Origin: Gyromitra esculenta | Lineage: Eukaryota > Ascomycota > Pezizomycetes > Pezizales > Discinaceae | Reading direction: 5' to 3' | Assembly: GCA_038503075.1 (NCBI GenBank) | Contig: JBCAML010000011.1 | Coordinates: 558,001 to 622,000 of the forward strand | DNA length: 64,000 bases | Shown here: positions 1 to 10,963 of the stretch, in pieces | How positions within the stretch are numbered: position 1 is the stretch's first letter | Layout of the letters: every line of letters begins with the position of its first letter | Position numbers and translations under genes: made by a program | The notes under the pieces: generated by a model | The model's input: the letters and a program-made list of their open reading frames with translations, nothing else | Told to the model about the DNA's origin: nothing | Databases searched by the model: none

Positions 1-823
1 GACAACGTAAAGAGTACAACCGACATACTGGAGGATGAATAGGAGTGCGGCAAAAATGAAAATGCGGCGAGTGATGAGCGTGTATATCACGCTGTACAGG
101 CCAAGGGATATGAATCTAAAGATTACTATTACCAAAAATTCCGTTTTAGTAGATAACCGAGTGATTTTCTATGTTTGGAATGAATATACTGACATGTTTA
201 TTCGTAGGGCGCTGTTTATGGCGGTGAAAACTGCTGCTGCGACAAGATAGGGGTTTACTCTACGAGTTTGGTGGTGTATAACTGTATGATTGGCGATCTT
301 ATGGGTCGCTCTCAGAATCTAAAACCCATCAGTACGTACTCGAAATCCAAGAGCCCTCAACTGCCAACAAATGGCATACCATGGCTGCAACAATCGGCTG
401 CAGCGCTCTAAAGCTCGCACTGAAATACACATTGCCAAACCCCACCACAGCATAAACATAGCTCGCTATCAACATCAACAAAAACCCTGGCAAGATAGAC
501 CCCAATTCCGCGACAATCCCACCAACTCTCCCCGCAGACAGACATCCAAAGAACATGTAAAGCTCTGCCACCTCCGGTCCTGGTAGAATCTGATAAACGG
601 AGAAAACCCGCTGGAACCTCGCAAGCGTGATCCATCTTTCCTGGATCACAAGACGGTCCTTAATCAATGTGATTTGCGCAACAGAACCGCCCCACGCAAA
701 GAGCCCGAAGTTTGAAAAAAAGAACCAAAACAGTTTCAGCAGGCCTATTTGGGGGACATTGGAATTGTCGTGCAGACCTTCCGATTCTACTTCCGATAAG
801 ACGCGGGTAACATCAGACAGCAC
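1..823 (-). CDS. Chromate transporter (ChrA/CHR family), 3' end outside window
   Basis: Probable plasma-membrane chromate/anion transporter, partial at its C-terminal side. Exons on the minus strand: 823-380, 318-194, 115-<1. The introns at 379-319 (61 nt, with a TACTGAT branch site) and 193-116 (78 nt) both start with GT, end with AG and keep frame. The N-terminal half shows the family signature: LFWFFFSNFGLFAWGGSVAQ, then QILPGPEVAELYMFFGC, then hydrophobic helices. After splicing, the third exon gives INSALRIN, which joins directly to IFISLGLYS and a further membrane segment ending LQYVGCTLYVV at the window edge. Start chosen at 823 because the family motif begins about 25 residues later; the ATG at 873 is out of frame. 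Family assignment is from recognised motifs; chromate as the substrate is inferred from the family. Confidence 0.8.
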
Positions 824-2221
824 GATTACTGGAGGGGCCGGGGATTGGGATTCGAGATCTATTTTTCAGCATTAGGAGCTGATGTTCTTGCGGTAGTCCG
901 TTCCACGGAGGACCGGGCTGCAATGGATATATTGTCTGGATTCATGCCGTGTAAAATACCGTACTGAACTTTGAAGAGTTCTTAACGTTCTTCAAAAAAA
1001 TAATCCCCCCCTATTTCCTCCTCACGGTACACTATAGATGAGGATTCTCACACCTTTCAAGGGGCACAGGTGGTGTGTATGATTAGCCAGTTATTGCGCC
1101 ATTTCCAAGAACTTCATCTGTCTACCAGCACAGATAAATTTACGTAACGCTTGATTAGTTATGTGGTCTCGAGTGACTCAATGTGACTCCAAGCTTCGAG
1201 GCAGCAGTGAAGCAGTCTGCAGCATGTCGAGAGAAGCTATGATCTTCTTGTGTCTGCCAGATCTTTGCGTGCCTCAAAGCGTGACATCGTGTGGGTGTCC
1301 TTAGCAACGGAAACAAACATCTTCTAGGGTTAGGGTTGCGTGATAGCTTATCTTGGTTTCAAGTACTTGTTTATTCTGTTCGGGGCTCTGCTGCAACATT
1401 GACTACATGTATTTAAACTATGCACGATGCCTAGTAGTGTGGAAAATAAACCAATACGGATACAGGAATTTCTACACCATAGGCCACAAGAACCGCAATA
1501 TTCAAGACATGCAAAACTTCAATCTTACCTAATAATTTGGGTTTGATGGCGAGACTAAGGTCTTGCTGCAGAATTAAGTTCCGTATTCCGGGCAACGCTG
1601 AGTTATAGCGATCAATCAGACCATCGAAGTGCAGGGACTTGCAGCTGCGTATTCCAACTCACAAAACTGCACATTTGATACCAAATACCCAGCTTACATG
1701 TAAGTATAGAGTATCGTGCCCAACCGAGACCACATGTACTTTTAAGCTCTATGGAGTATTTATCATGGGCTGAAATCCTTACGGTCGGAAAGGATAGATG
1801 GCCTATCAAAAATACCGCGGACGCACTCCCAAGGCATGGAACCTCAAATGGCGGATATCATAAAATTATGTACCATTCGAATGCATCTACCTGGTACGGT
1901 TTAAAACTATTCTGGAGTATACGTTTTTTTCTCCAGGGCCCGCCATGAGCCGTCACTCGGCCTGGCTCGGCTCCTGAAATCACCTGGGCCATGCCCACGA
2001 ACAAACACTCAACGAAAATGATTCCGCAAGCTGTTTGCTACCGAGACAAATAGTTTGATACCGCCAAAGCTTTGACGGTTTGGCTGTCTGTTCTGGCTGA
2101 TCCATATTTTCGGTGGCGGATTCCAGATGGTGTCGCAGACGAGCGTTCCCCGAAGCGTTGTTAGGGTGGTTGCGCAACGGCAACCCCTGCTTTTCCGCCA
2201 ACGCGTCAATCAAAACATTTG
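824..2221. other. Intergenic, no gene seen
   Basis: No coding exon could be supported on either strand; the short open frames lack family motifs and consistent splice signals. The stretch holds two TACATGTA palindromes (1404-1411, 1695-1702) and a short AGGGTTAGGGTTG telomere-like string near 1326. It separates the divergently transcribed chromate transporter and ASF1 genes, so both promoters should lie here. Confidence 0.5.
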
Positions 2222-2452
2222 CGCGATTCGTCTGTCTCTCCCAAGTTTCTCCTACTCTCTCCTCCCTTCTCCCTCTCTGAAAAATAACCTTCTTTTCTCC
2301 GTCTCGTTTCCCTCCCCACTCTCCATCTCTCCTCTTCTCATATTCAGCTTCTCTTTGTCTTCATCTTCAAACTCATCCAAAGATACCTTGGATAATTAAT
2401 TCTCTCCCACACTTCCCCACCCCGCTGAAGAGCTCTTTCTTTTTTCTCCAAA
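2222..2452 (+). promoter_or_regulatory. CT-rich promoter/5' UTR tract of ASF1
   Basis: About 230 bases immediately before the ASF1 start are dominated by C and T runs (tctctc, cctccc, cttctc). Such pyrimidine tracts commonly sit just upstream of transcription starts of highly expressed filamentous-fungal genes. The role is inferred from position and composition only. Confidence 0.45.
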
Positions 2453-3524
2453 ATGTCTGTCGTCTCGCTTCTCGGAGTCAACGTTCTCAACAATCCCGCT
2501 AAGGCCACCGACAAGTATCAGTTCGAGATCACCTTTGAGTGTCTCGAGAGCCTTACCAAAGGTGGTTTTCCGCTGCTGGAAGAGTGACCAATTCGTTCAA
2601 AAAAGATTATGTTTTGCTGATTGATATCTGTTGCTTCATATTAGATCTTGAATGGAAGCTTACTTATGTCGGATCTGCCAACTCGTAAGCTACTCTCAGA
2701 TATGAAAATTTTCTACCACGTACCCAACTCACACACACTCTCTACCGCAGTACCGAACATGACCAGGAACTCGACTCACTTCTCGTTGGACCCATCCCCG
2801 TAGGTGTCAACAAGTTTGTCTTCGAAGCTGAGCCTCCCAATTTCGCTAAGCTCCCGAGCTCTGAGATCCTCGGTGTCACCGTTGTGCTTCTTACCTGCTC
2901 ATACGATGGCCGCGAGTTCGTTCGTGTTGGTTACTATGTCAGCAATGAATATGATTCGGAAGAGTTGATCAACGAGCCACCCAAGCAAGTTCAGATTGAC
3001 AGAATCGTCAGGAAACTTTTGGAAGAGAAGCCAAGAGTGACTAGGTTCGCTATCAAGTGGTAGGTTTCACTCTTTCTCCTTCCACTACATAAATACGGAC
3101 GTAATTCTGATTCATCCTTCCCCCCTCTCTCTTTAGGGACTCTGAGGATTCTGCTCCCCCAGAATTCCCTCCTGATCAGCCCGAAGCCGATGAGGCTGAG
3201 GACGATGCCGACACCTATGGCGCTGAAGAAGAGGAGGAACTTGAAGCCGTTGAAGGTGTGGAAGGTGTTGAAGGTGGCGATGAAATGGATGTCGAGATGG
3301 GCGGAGCCGAAGATACCGCTGGCCCCGTTGTGGCCACCACCGAAAAGGAGATTGACGAAGTTTCCGATGATGGATCTGAGGATCTAGAGCTTGAGAGCAG
3401 CGGTGAAGAGGACGAGGAGGAAGAAGGTGGTGAGGAAGATGACGATGCTATGGTCGATGATACAAAGCCTGGCGATGCCTCCGGAAGCCACCCCCCACCC
3501 GCAGCCGTACATGCTGCAGCTTAA
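2453..3524 (+). CDS. asf1: Histone chaperone Asf1 (anti-silencing function 1)
   Basis: Nuclear H3-H4 chaperone that hands histones to CAF-1/HIRA during replication-coupled and replication-independent nucleosome assembly. Exons 2453-2561, 2645-2684, 2751-3059, 3137-3524; all three introns are GT-AG and the total of 846 nt gives 281 residues. The N-terminus [20 protein letters not shown] and the core strings [26 protein letters not shown] and VTRFAIKWD are diagnostic of the immunoglobulin-like Asf1 core (residues 1 to about 155). The rest is a long acidic tail (many E/D, with [14 protein letters not shown]) typical of fungal Asf1 and thought to bind basic histones. Length is within the fungal range. 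It faces the 49-residue gene tail to tail. Confidence 0.97.
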
Positions 3525-3908
3525 TTATCATTCTACTATTGGGTGTTCTTCAAAAGAATTATGTCTAATCATTCGTGTAATGAGGTATGTTTCACGATAC
3601 AAGATACGACGGGTGCTTTTTATACAATACGATAGAGATACTAGTTTGGTGTACGTGGGAATATTCAAGGAAAGGTTTCATTAAATGTATTCTTTTTTCT
3701 ATCTACTAGTTTAAAGGAGCATGAGAGCAGGTATTATCTTGGTCTGGTCTTGTCTGGATTAATTATTTTTGTCTTGTTGGCGGGGCTGGGGTATCTGTTA
3801 TCTACTTTATTTATTTTCTCTAGCGGCTAAGGTTGAATGGTATATCCTGTATAAGGCGTTTCAAGCACTTCCTTTATCCCCATCACCATTTTTCTCAATG
3901 ATCTCATG
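3525..3908. other. 3' UTR / convergent intergenic spacer
   Basis: AT-rich spacer between the 3' ends of ASF1 (+) and the 49-residue gene (-). No open frame with coding character was seen; it presumably holds both polyadenylation regions. Confidence 0.5.
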
Positions 3909-4486
3909 TTACATGTAGTACTCCGGAGCATCCTTGGGATATGACACCGATATATTCTCGTAGAACCTAGCTTGAAAAACAAGAATACTCACTCACCAAA
4001 CTCCGTGAGCCTAACTCAATATTAAAACACCTTTTGCTATATTTATCATGTTTGAAGTGTTTCTACATGTGATCACCAACTGTGGATATTTAACCACATG
4101 ATAGAGTCGAGATCTGCTAAAACTACATGTAGGTAGTATAAGTCTCGATTACCACTGTACGGCGTCGAACGGACTTGTATACTTACCAGCAAGGGTGTAT
4201 CTGAGCTCGTTCTCGTGTTCCCATGCCTGACTGAAATATAGGGTTTTGACTGGGAAATGATGGATATGGGCTACAGGCAGATGTATGAGATTTCCTTGGG
4301 CACAGTGTAAACCAATTACATTTTATGTGGTGCGTGATTTAAATGGACCAGGTGGACGGTTGAGCATGAGAGATTTTAAGGAATGGGGTGAGGCGGAATA
4401 TATAGAACAGAAATGAAGTTTTTATGAATGTAGAATAGTCACCGGGAAAACCATGCACCCCAGCACTTGCCGATCCCAGGGTTCAT
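3909..4486 (-). CDS. Small three-exon gene, 49-residue protein of unknown function
   Basis: Exons on the minus strand: 4486-4443, 4230-4187, 3970-3909 (44+44+62 nt). The introns (212 and 216 nt) are GT-AG with splice sites gtgact..tttcag and gtaagt..ttcaag, and both junctions keep frame. The product starts MNPGIGKCWGAWFS, continues with QAWEHENELRYTLA across the second junction, and ends ENISVSYPKDAPEYYM. It is tryptophan- and tyrosine-rich with no long hydrophobic segment. I do not recognise the family; its size and composition recall small mitochondrial complex subunits or organelle peptides, but that is a guess. It is divergent from the Sro7 gene with a 268-bp shared upstream region. The stop codon overlaps a TACATGTA palindrome at 3910. 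An alternative reading with an extra short exon near 4000-4015 was rejected because it needs a 26-nt intron. Confidence 0.5.
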
Positions 4487-4754
4487 GAACTCGCCAATCT
4501 CATTTTAATGATATCTCGCTATTATCCCCACCGAGAGCGAGAAAAATGGTAAATAATGAAGCTGGGGCTGATGAGGATTCCTCGTAGTCGAGTGATTACT
4601 GATGCACGATATCAGTACTCTTGGTATCGGCTGCGACGTCACCGCCAAGCCTTTTCAGAACCCCACGCTTGACTCCGCCTAGCCCAAATGCATCATGAAG
4701 CTCTGCTCGCTCCTTAAGAACCTTCCAGGGCTCAATTTTTTTTGACAACCTACC

Positions 4755-7700
4755 ATGGAATTCTTACGATCGAAGCAGGCTGGAATTCAGCACGACTTTA
4801 CTGGAGCTCTTGCTACTCCAGATATATTTATTGTTGACGAGGTTTGTGATCACATGTTTGCTAGTTGCGATAAACCTCCTGCTAACTTACGCGTCCCACA
4901 GGTCGCAAAATATGGTATTGATTCGAGCGTAAGTGCTCTCGCCTACGACCCTATCCAGTCACTCCTCGCAGTCGGTACGAACGAAACGACAGTTGCTCCA
5001 GGGAAAATCTATATCTTCGGTCAGAGGCGGGTGCAAGTCACATTCACGCTACAAAGGAAAGCGAGCGTCAAGTTCCTGAAGCTGTGTGCTACGAAAGTCG
5101 TGGTTGTAGACAACAAAAGCGAGTTGATAATTTTCGACCTAGAAGATCCGGGAGCCGAGGGTGTCAGATACTCTCCGCCGGGAGCAGTGAGTTCGATCTT
5201 GACAGACCCATCCCTTGACTGGGTTTTTCTAGGGCTACAAAACGGAGATGTGGTCACCTATGACCTGGACAGAGAGCTTCTCGCGCCCTTTCGAATCCCA
5301 AACCTATGGAAGGAGAAATCACCGAAAGCAAGACTTCTTCCAGTTGTATCGCTAGCTCTGCACCCCCGAGATGTGGGAACCCTTCTGATAGGATATCTGG
5401 AGGGGGCGGTCGTTTTTTCCATGAAACAGGAAAAAGCAATTCATTTCCTGCAGTTTGAATTACCTCCCGGTGCTCCAGGAGCAGATACAGAACGTGGTAT
5501 TATCAATACCTTACGCAAACCTCATGTGGTCGAGGCTTTATGGCACCCCACAGGAACATTTATCTGCACGACACACGATGACGGCTGCCTCGTAATATGG
5601 GACCCAAAAGACGGCAGAATCGTGCACTCAAGAACTACACAAGACTCTCATGTTCACATTCCTGGCACGCCGGCATCGTCAGACATATTTGGTGGCGATG
5701 GTAATACCATTTCTATTAGGCAACCACTATTCAAAGTTGCCTGGTGCTCCACGGCCAACCCCGACGAAACTAGTATTCTAATAGCTGGCGGAAATTCTTC
5801 TTCGATGCTGGTGAAGGGAATGACATTGCTAGATCTCGGAATAACCCCAAATATGCTCACATCTTCTGTGCAAATCATTTCCGACTACTTTGCATCTCCA
5901 AAACGGCAACATTGTCTACCGACTCCTGTAGAAGTTGACGTGGTAGATTTTTGTTTGATTCCTCGAACAAGTCCACATTACGCTGGTTCTCATGACCCTG
6001 TGGCGACTATTGCTCTGCTTTCATCTGGAGAACTGACAACATTACGTTTCCCCGACGGTCAACCGTTGTCTCCAGCTACGCTACTGCACCCCTCACTTTC
6101 ATTGGTTCATCCGTTTGTAACTCACACGAACTTATCGGCTATCAACCGCCAACGATGGCTTGGGATGGTTGAGCTACGCGACAAGCCTAAAGAAATCATT
6201 ATCGGTGGTGTTGAGCACCCAAAGCCATTGAGGCGATATGAGAACCGCACAATCGTACAAACAGCACACCAGGATGGAACAGTCCGAATATGGGACCTAG
6301 GGCTCGGCGATGAAATAGAAAATGGAGGTATAATGGAAGTGGACCTGGGACAGGTTCTCGAGCGCGGGGTAGACCTGAAAGTTGAATGTGTTTCTATGGC
6401 TGGTGCGACTGGGGAGATGGTAGTGGGGATGGAAACAGGCGAGGTGGTAATTTACAGATGGGGCAGAAATAAAGGATTTGGGAGGACGAAGGAAGATGAG
6501 TCCCTGCAGTCGATGAGTCGAACAGAGTCGAATGTATCGGAAGGGATTAGGGATGTGAAAACAAAGACAGATCCTAGTGTTAAGGAAGGGCTGCTGCCAC
6601 TTTGTGTACTGGAACAACATTGTGGAAGTATCTTGAAGTTAAAGTGTAGCGATGTTGGATTTATGGCTGTAGCTTATCAAACTGGACACGTTTGTGTGGT
6701 TGATTTGAGGGCATGTTTGATTTCTACTTATGTTCTGCGTTGGTTTATGCTAATTATAGCTATAGGGACCTATAGTGATATTCCACGGAAGTTTGAATTC
6801 TCTAAATAAGGAAAGCAAAAGGGTCAGTTTTAGAAAGAGCAGAGATCAATCGATTGAAGGGGAAAAGGCAACTTGCTTAGAATTTGGAGTCCTAACATTG
6901 GAAGGCGATGGTGAGGGCCATATCCATAACTCATCACATTTGTATCTAACAATAGACTTTCAGAATTCTCGAGCATTACGCTATTTGTCGGTACTTCTCA
7001 TGGCCGAGTCGCAACTTTCAAAATTCTCCCACAAGGGCCCGGATTCACCTGTAACTTTGTGGGGATGACACACATGGACGGTTCTGTTGTTTCAATAATA
7101 CCCTTAAACTCCGACTCTGGCAAACGTGCATGGGCTAGTCAGCACGCTGTGGCAAATCTACGTGAAGGGATCAAGGTTCCAGGAACAGTCCTCGCAGTTA
7201 CAAAATCAGAAGCGAGGATATTCAAACCACCAACCGCGAAAGGTGCGCATAAGAGCTGGGATGAGTACATATGTCTAAGTGCCACAGTCACAGAACTTGA
7301 TAACTATGGGATTTGTCTGAGCTGTGTGATGAATACCGGTGTCGTGAAAAGTTATTCGGTTCCTGGACTAAAGGAGATCGGAGAGGTTAGGCTGAGTGAC
7401 TATTTTGACAAGACGCGTTTAGACGATACGATTTTAACGGACTCTGGATATGTATTTGGATGGACGTCACAATCGGAGTGTCTGTTACTGCATATGTGGG
7501 GAAAGGGACAGAAACTGTTGGTTTTCTCTTCCATTGATGTTCTATCTTTCGGCGTGAATAACTAATAGAAATTTGCATAGCATTAATTTGCCGAATGACA
7601 CTCTTTACAATCCAGCAACTCTTGTCCCACCTCGTCCGACAATATCGAATTTTCAGTGGATCTCTGGGACACAATACGTCACACCTGCAGACCTTGACCT

Positions 7701-8148
7701 CTTGAGTAAGAAAAACGCCCCGTTATGCAAACATATCTTTCCGGTGACTAATAGGCCTCGATAGTTGGTGGCCTCGAACGGCCTATGTCAAAAAAAATGA
7801 TTGAGCAGATGCGCGCCGAAGAGAAACAAGCTCGACTTGATGCACGAGCTGGGATGCAGGCCAGTAGTTCTGGCTCTGGGAGGCAAGAAGAGGGCATATT
7901 CGCGAGCATGTCGAGACAGATACAAGAACGTACAGAGAAGTTGAATATTATGGGCGACAGCATGGACAAATTGGGAGAAACATCGGCAAGTTTTGCGGAT
8001 GATGTTGGTAAATATGTCAATCAGCAGAAAAAGAAAGCGATGCTAGGAGGTAAGCCCAACCCCTCCCTCCTCTCTAATTTATGTATCTTTTCTTAATAGC
8101 TACTAATCTTTCTGTGGCGATTCAGCAATCACGGGCAAGTGGTTCTGA
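4755..8148 (+). CDS. Sro7/tomosyn-type Lgl-family exocytosis regulator
   Basis: Cytosolic/plasma-membrane WD40 protein that binds the t-SNARE Sec9 and, with Rab Sec4 and the exocyst, controls vesicle fusion in polarised secretion. Exons 4755-4841, 4902-6710, 6766-6910, 6964-7516, 7581-7705, 7765-8049, 8126-8148 (3027 nt, 1008 residues). The start MEFLRSKQAGIQ matches the family N-terminus; SVSALAYDPIQSLLAVGT and repeated W-D strings (VIWDPKDGRI, VRIWDLGLGD) mark two beta-propellers. The C-terminal tail has an R-SNARE-like coiled coil, with QIQERTEKL followed by DKLGETSASFADD, as in tomosyns. The first intron (60 nt) has no stop and is a multiple of three. The second intron uses a GC donor (6711 gcatgt, joining DLR to GPIV). 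Divergent from the 49-residue gene. Confidence 0.92.
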
Positions 8149-8603
8149 AAGATGAAAAGTATGCGCTGTTAGATCAGGAGTTACTTGAAAGCGGAAAGGA
8201 ATGGAACTGGAGTTCAGGATTATTATTTTTGCCCTCGCTATTCCCTATTGTAGATATGACTGTTTAATGAAAATACCCATAAATTACTTCGCTTGATTTA
8301 CTCAGAAATAACAGTACTCTATCCATAGTCCTGTATTCTCTCAATAGTTATATTCCAAGCCCTGATACCTGTCCGCCATCCAGCCATTACCCCTGTACAG
8401 CTCACTTCTCATTCATCAGCTCAACTAAACGGTACTCACATCAAAACCCCGCTAACCCTGAGTCTATAATCTTCAAAAGACACAAAGCTCGACGTTTTTT
8501 TATTATATACCTGTGAAAGGTGTATCTGGATCGGTATTTCATAGATTATCACGCAAGGGGAAAATAAACCTCATAGATACTAAAATATCGGCATCAACCA
8601 CAA
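8149..8603. other. Spacer between Sro7-type gene and tRNA-Pro
   Basis: AT-rich 3' flank of the Sro7-type gene; no coding exon or RNA gene recognised before the tRNA. Confidence 0.5.
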
Positions 8604-8693
8604 GCTCGGCTGGTCTAGTGGTATGATTCTCGCTTAGGGTCACACTCTAAGTTAATATGCGAGAGGTCCCCGGTTCAAACCCGGGGTCGAGCC
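8604..8693 (+). tRNA. tRNA-Pro(AGG) with 18-nt intron
   Basis: Cloverleaf read directly. The acceptor stem is GCTCGGC paired with GTCGAGC (one G-U) plus discriminator C. The anticodon stem is CTCGC/GCGAG with loop TTAGGGT, and the T arm is CCCGG-TTCAAAC-CCGGG. Anticodon AGG lies at 8636-8638. An 18-nt intron at 8640-8657 sits one base 3' of the anticodon, the canonical position. A second, identical 90-bp copy lies on the other strand at 43912-44001. Confidence 0.95.
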
Positions 8694-8701
8694 TGGTAAA
8701 C

Positions 8702-8706
8702 TTTTT
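8702..8706 (+). terminator. RNA polymerase III terminator of tRNA-Pro
   Basis: A run of five T starts 9 bases after the tRNA 3' end, the usual Pol III stop signal. Confidence 0.7.
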
Positions 8707-9050
8707 GTGTCTGGCTGCAAGAACGAGTAACACCGTTCTTGGCTGGGAGTAATGATGGTGATGGGCGAATGGTGATGGATATATGAATGAATAGAAAATT
8801 CTCCATCCATTGAGTAGAAGGATGATTGTCTGTCTGCTGCCGTGCTTTGAAAGCGGTTTGGTGTAACCCGTTTTCTAAATGGTAAAGCTGGAAGGGTATT
8901 TTAAAAAATACAAATTTGTTCAAACGGTAAGCATATTATAAATATAACCAAAATACGATGAAAAGGTGTATAAGTGTTGTTGTGGAAGACTTTGCATGAA
9001 CCAATACCTCCCTGATCTTAGACCTCCGGCATCAACCCCACGTCACCGCG
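8707..9050. other. Spacer upstream of TAN1
   Basis: AT-rich spacer; nothing recognised. It should contain the TAN1 promoter. Confidence 0.45.
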
Positions 9051-10369
9051 ATGTCCGACGGTAAGAAACGCAGAAACGACAACCATGACTCGGCAACGAG
9101 GTCAGGCAAGAAAAACAAGGTGCTACCAGCCCTCCAGCCTAATCTTGATGTGATGTCGGCTAACAATAATGGCGGTGAAGAACAGAGAGTACTGGTCAAA
9201 GACAGTAAACAATTATCAAACTATCACGGGAATCGAGACGGGCTCACAGGGCATCTTCGCCACATGCGATCGAGGTAGAGAGGCGAAATGTGTTGGGGAG
9301 ATGTACGGGTTATTGGAGCAGGTCAGAGCAAATGGCCGAATGGACGGTTGAGCTTCAGGCGAAAAACTAACAAGATATCCAACAAACCACCAGTGCGCAT
9401 CAAAGCTTTATGGCCTCAAATTTGGAGACAATAGACTCGAGGATGACAGTAGCGATCAAGAAGACGGAAAGGAGGACATTGAGGCATCGATCAACCGGGA
9501 GATTTCTAGCCTGAAAAAACCAAAGCAGAAGAAGCTGATTGTGTCTATCAAGCTTGATATACAATGTGGCAAGTTGTCTTAGAAAACCCTCCAAATCGAT
9601 ACCCATTTTACCCCCGGTCCGATTGCATCACCCCCTCCTCTTCGCTTATCTACGAGCTTCACTGGCTGACATTCGAGCTGCCAGTGGTGTTTTTCCGCAC
9701 GAAAGCGCCATGTGTGCCAACAGAGATGGTCCATGCGCTTTTGGAGGACAAAGCCCAGAGCAACTGGACGCATCGGCTGACCCCAATCACCCGAACCGGC
9801 AAAGCAACTCTCGAGGGTCTCGAGGAGGTCGCGAGAGAAGTCTTGAAGCCTTACTTCCACGAAGGACAGGAAGGTGTCAAGGTACGGGTTCTTTCCGCAG
9901 CTGGTGGCTACCCGATTTGCTCGCTTAATGAAACTCATCCCCATTCCAGTTTTGTATTCGGCCTACAACTCGCCAACACAATGTGCTGAACCGAGACCAA
10001 GTCATCAAAGTGGTTGCGGACATCGTGGGTCCAAAGCACAAGGTTGATATCAAGAACCATGATGTACTCATTCTTGTTGACATCTACAAGGCAAGTTATA
10101 TATTGCTCAGGCGACACAACCGATAAGGTGTCTGCAGCTTACCACAAATCCTGCCTGTGTTTCCGTATAGCTGACCATAGCCAATGGTTTTATATCAACA
10201 GAACATGTGTGGTATGAGTGTTGTGAGAGACTTTGAAAAACTCAAGAGATATAGCCTTAGCGAGGTTCTAAAGGCCGCAGGGGGCAGCACCAGCAAAGAA
10301 GAGACAGCAAGGAAGGACAAGGAGACCCAGGAAATCGCAAAGGAATCTGAGGCGGGGAAAGACGTGTAA
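9051..10369 (+). CDS. tan1: THUMP-domain tRNA acetylation adaptor Tan1
   Basis: Binds tRNA-Leu/Ser and helps the Kre33/NAT10 acetyltransferase place N4-acetylcytidine at position 12. Exons 9051-9119, 9181-9321, 9394-9568, 9685-9881, 9950-10090, 10202-10369 (891 nt, 296 residues). Family strings appear only after splicing: GSQGIFATCDRGREAKCVGE, LDIQC joined to VVFFRTKAPCVPTE, then NWTHRLTPITRTGKAT, KFCIRPTTRQHN and YKNMCGMSVVRDFEKLKRY, which together form the N-terminal region and C-terminal THUMP domain. A lysine/glutamate-rich tail follows. Two of the five introns start with GC (9569 gcaagt and 10091 gcaagt) instead of GT; both match the strong GC-donor consensus. Length is typical for fungal Tan1. 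Confidence 0.93.
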
Positions 10370-10963
10370 CATAGGCTACGGATAACCAGATTCTCACGAG
10401 CCCACCACATAAATATCTTCCTCCTCTGAAATCACTGCAACCAATAAGCCTACATGGTCTAGGGTAGACACTCTAGAGGCATCAATAATCATAATTAGGC
10501 ATGCCAGGCAATTATTACTATTAGATCATCAACGGGTATGGCAGACCGATGTCCAGGTTCCAGGCATTCATTTATTACGCAATAACGCCGCGGTGGCCGT
10601 TGGCCGCGTCTGAGTGCTGCAACGTTGCACTGGATTCGCCAAAGCAGACGAGAAAGCCAAGCCCTCGAACCCAAATGAGGCACAATTTGGCGAATTTAGC
10701 GAATCGAAGGGCGGTCCGCCTGCCTGGTTCGATAGAAATACCTGGTCCGCAACGACCAGTCGGAGCTTATCCTCTCTGCGTCTTCTGGCGTTTCCCTTTC
10801 ATTTCCGTAAATTTTTTTTAGTCTCGCTACTGACCGTAAGAATTCCAAGAACCCTACTGGGTCTGTACAAATACCCCTGGCATTTCTTGCGCGAGTTTTC
10901 CCATCATGAAGTTACGTTTTTGGTTCTCTTATATTCCCTCATTATCGTTTATGTTCTATCAAC
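10370..10963. other. Intergenic / upstream region of APH-type gene
   Basis: No exon could be confirmed. A plus-strand frame around 10614-10760 has some coding flavour (ending AWFDRNTW), but I found no start, splice pattern or family to support it. The promoter of the following gene lies in the T-rich part before 10964. Confidence 0.4.

Noticed and set aside
1326..1339. Telomere-like AGGGTTAGGG string (also near 17569 and 48573)
   Set aside because: Each is under two full repeat units and isolated; too short to be interstitial telomeric DNA.
3971..4015. Extra exon in the 49-residue gene
   Set aside because: It would require a 26-nt intron (3996-3971), below any plausible size; the direct exon 2 to exon 3 junction keeps frame and reads better.
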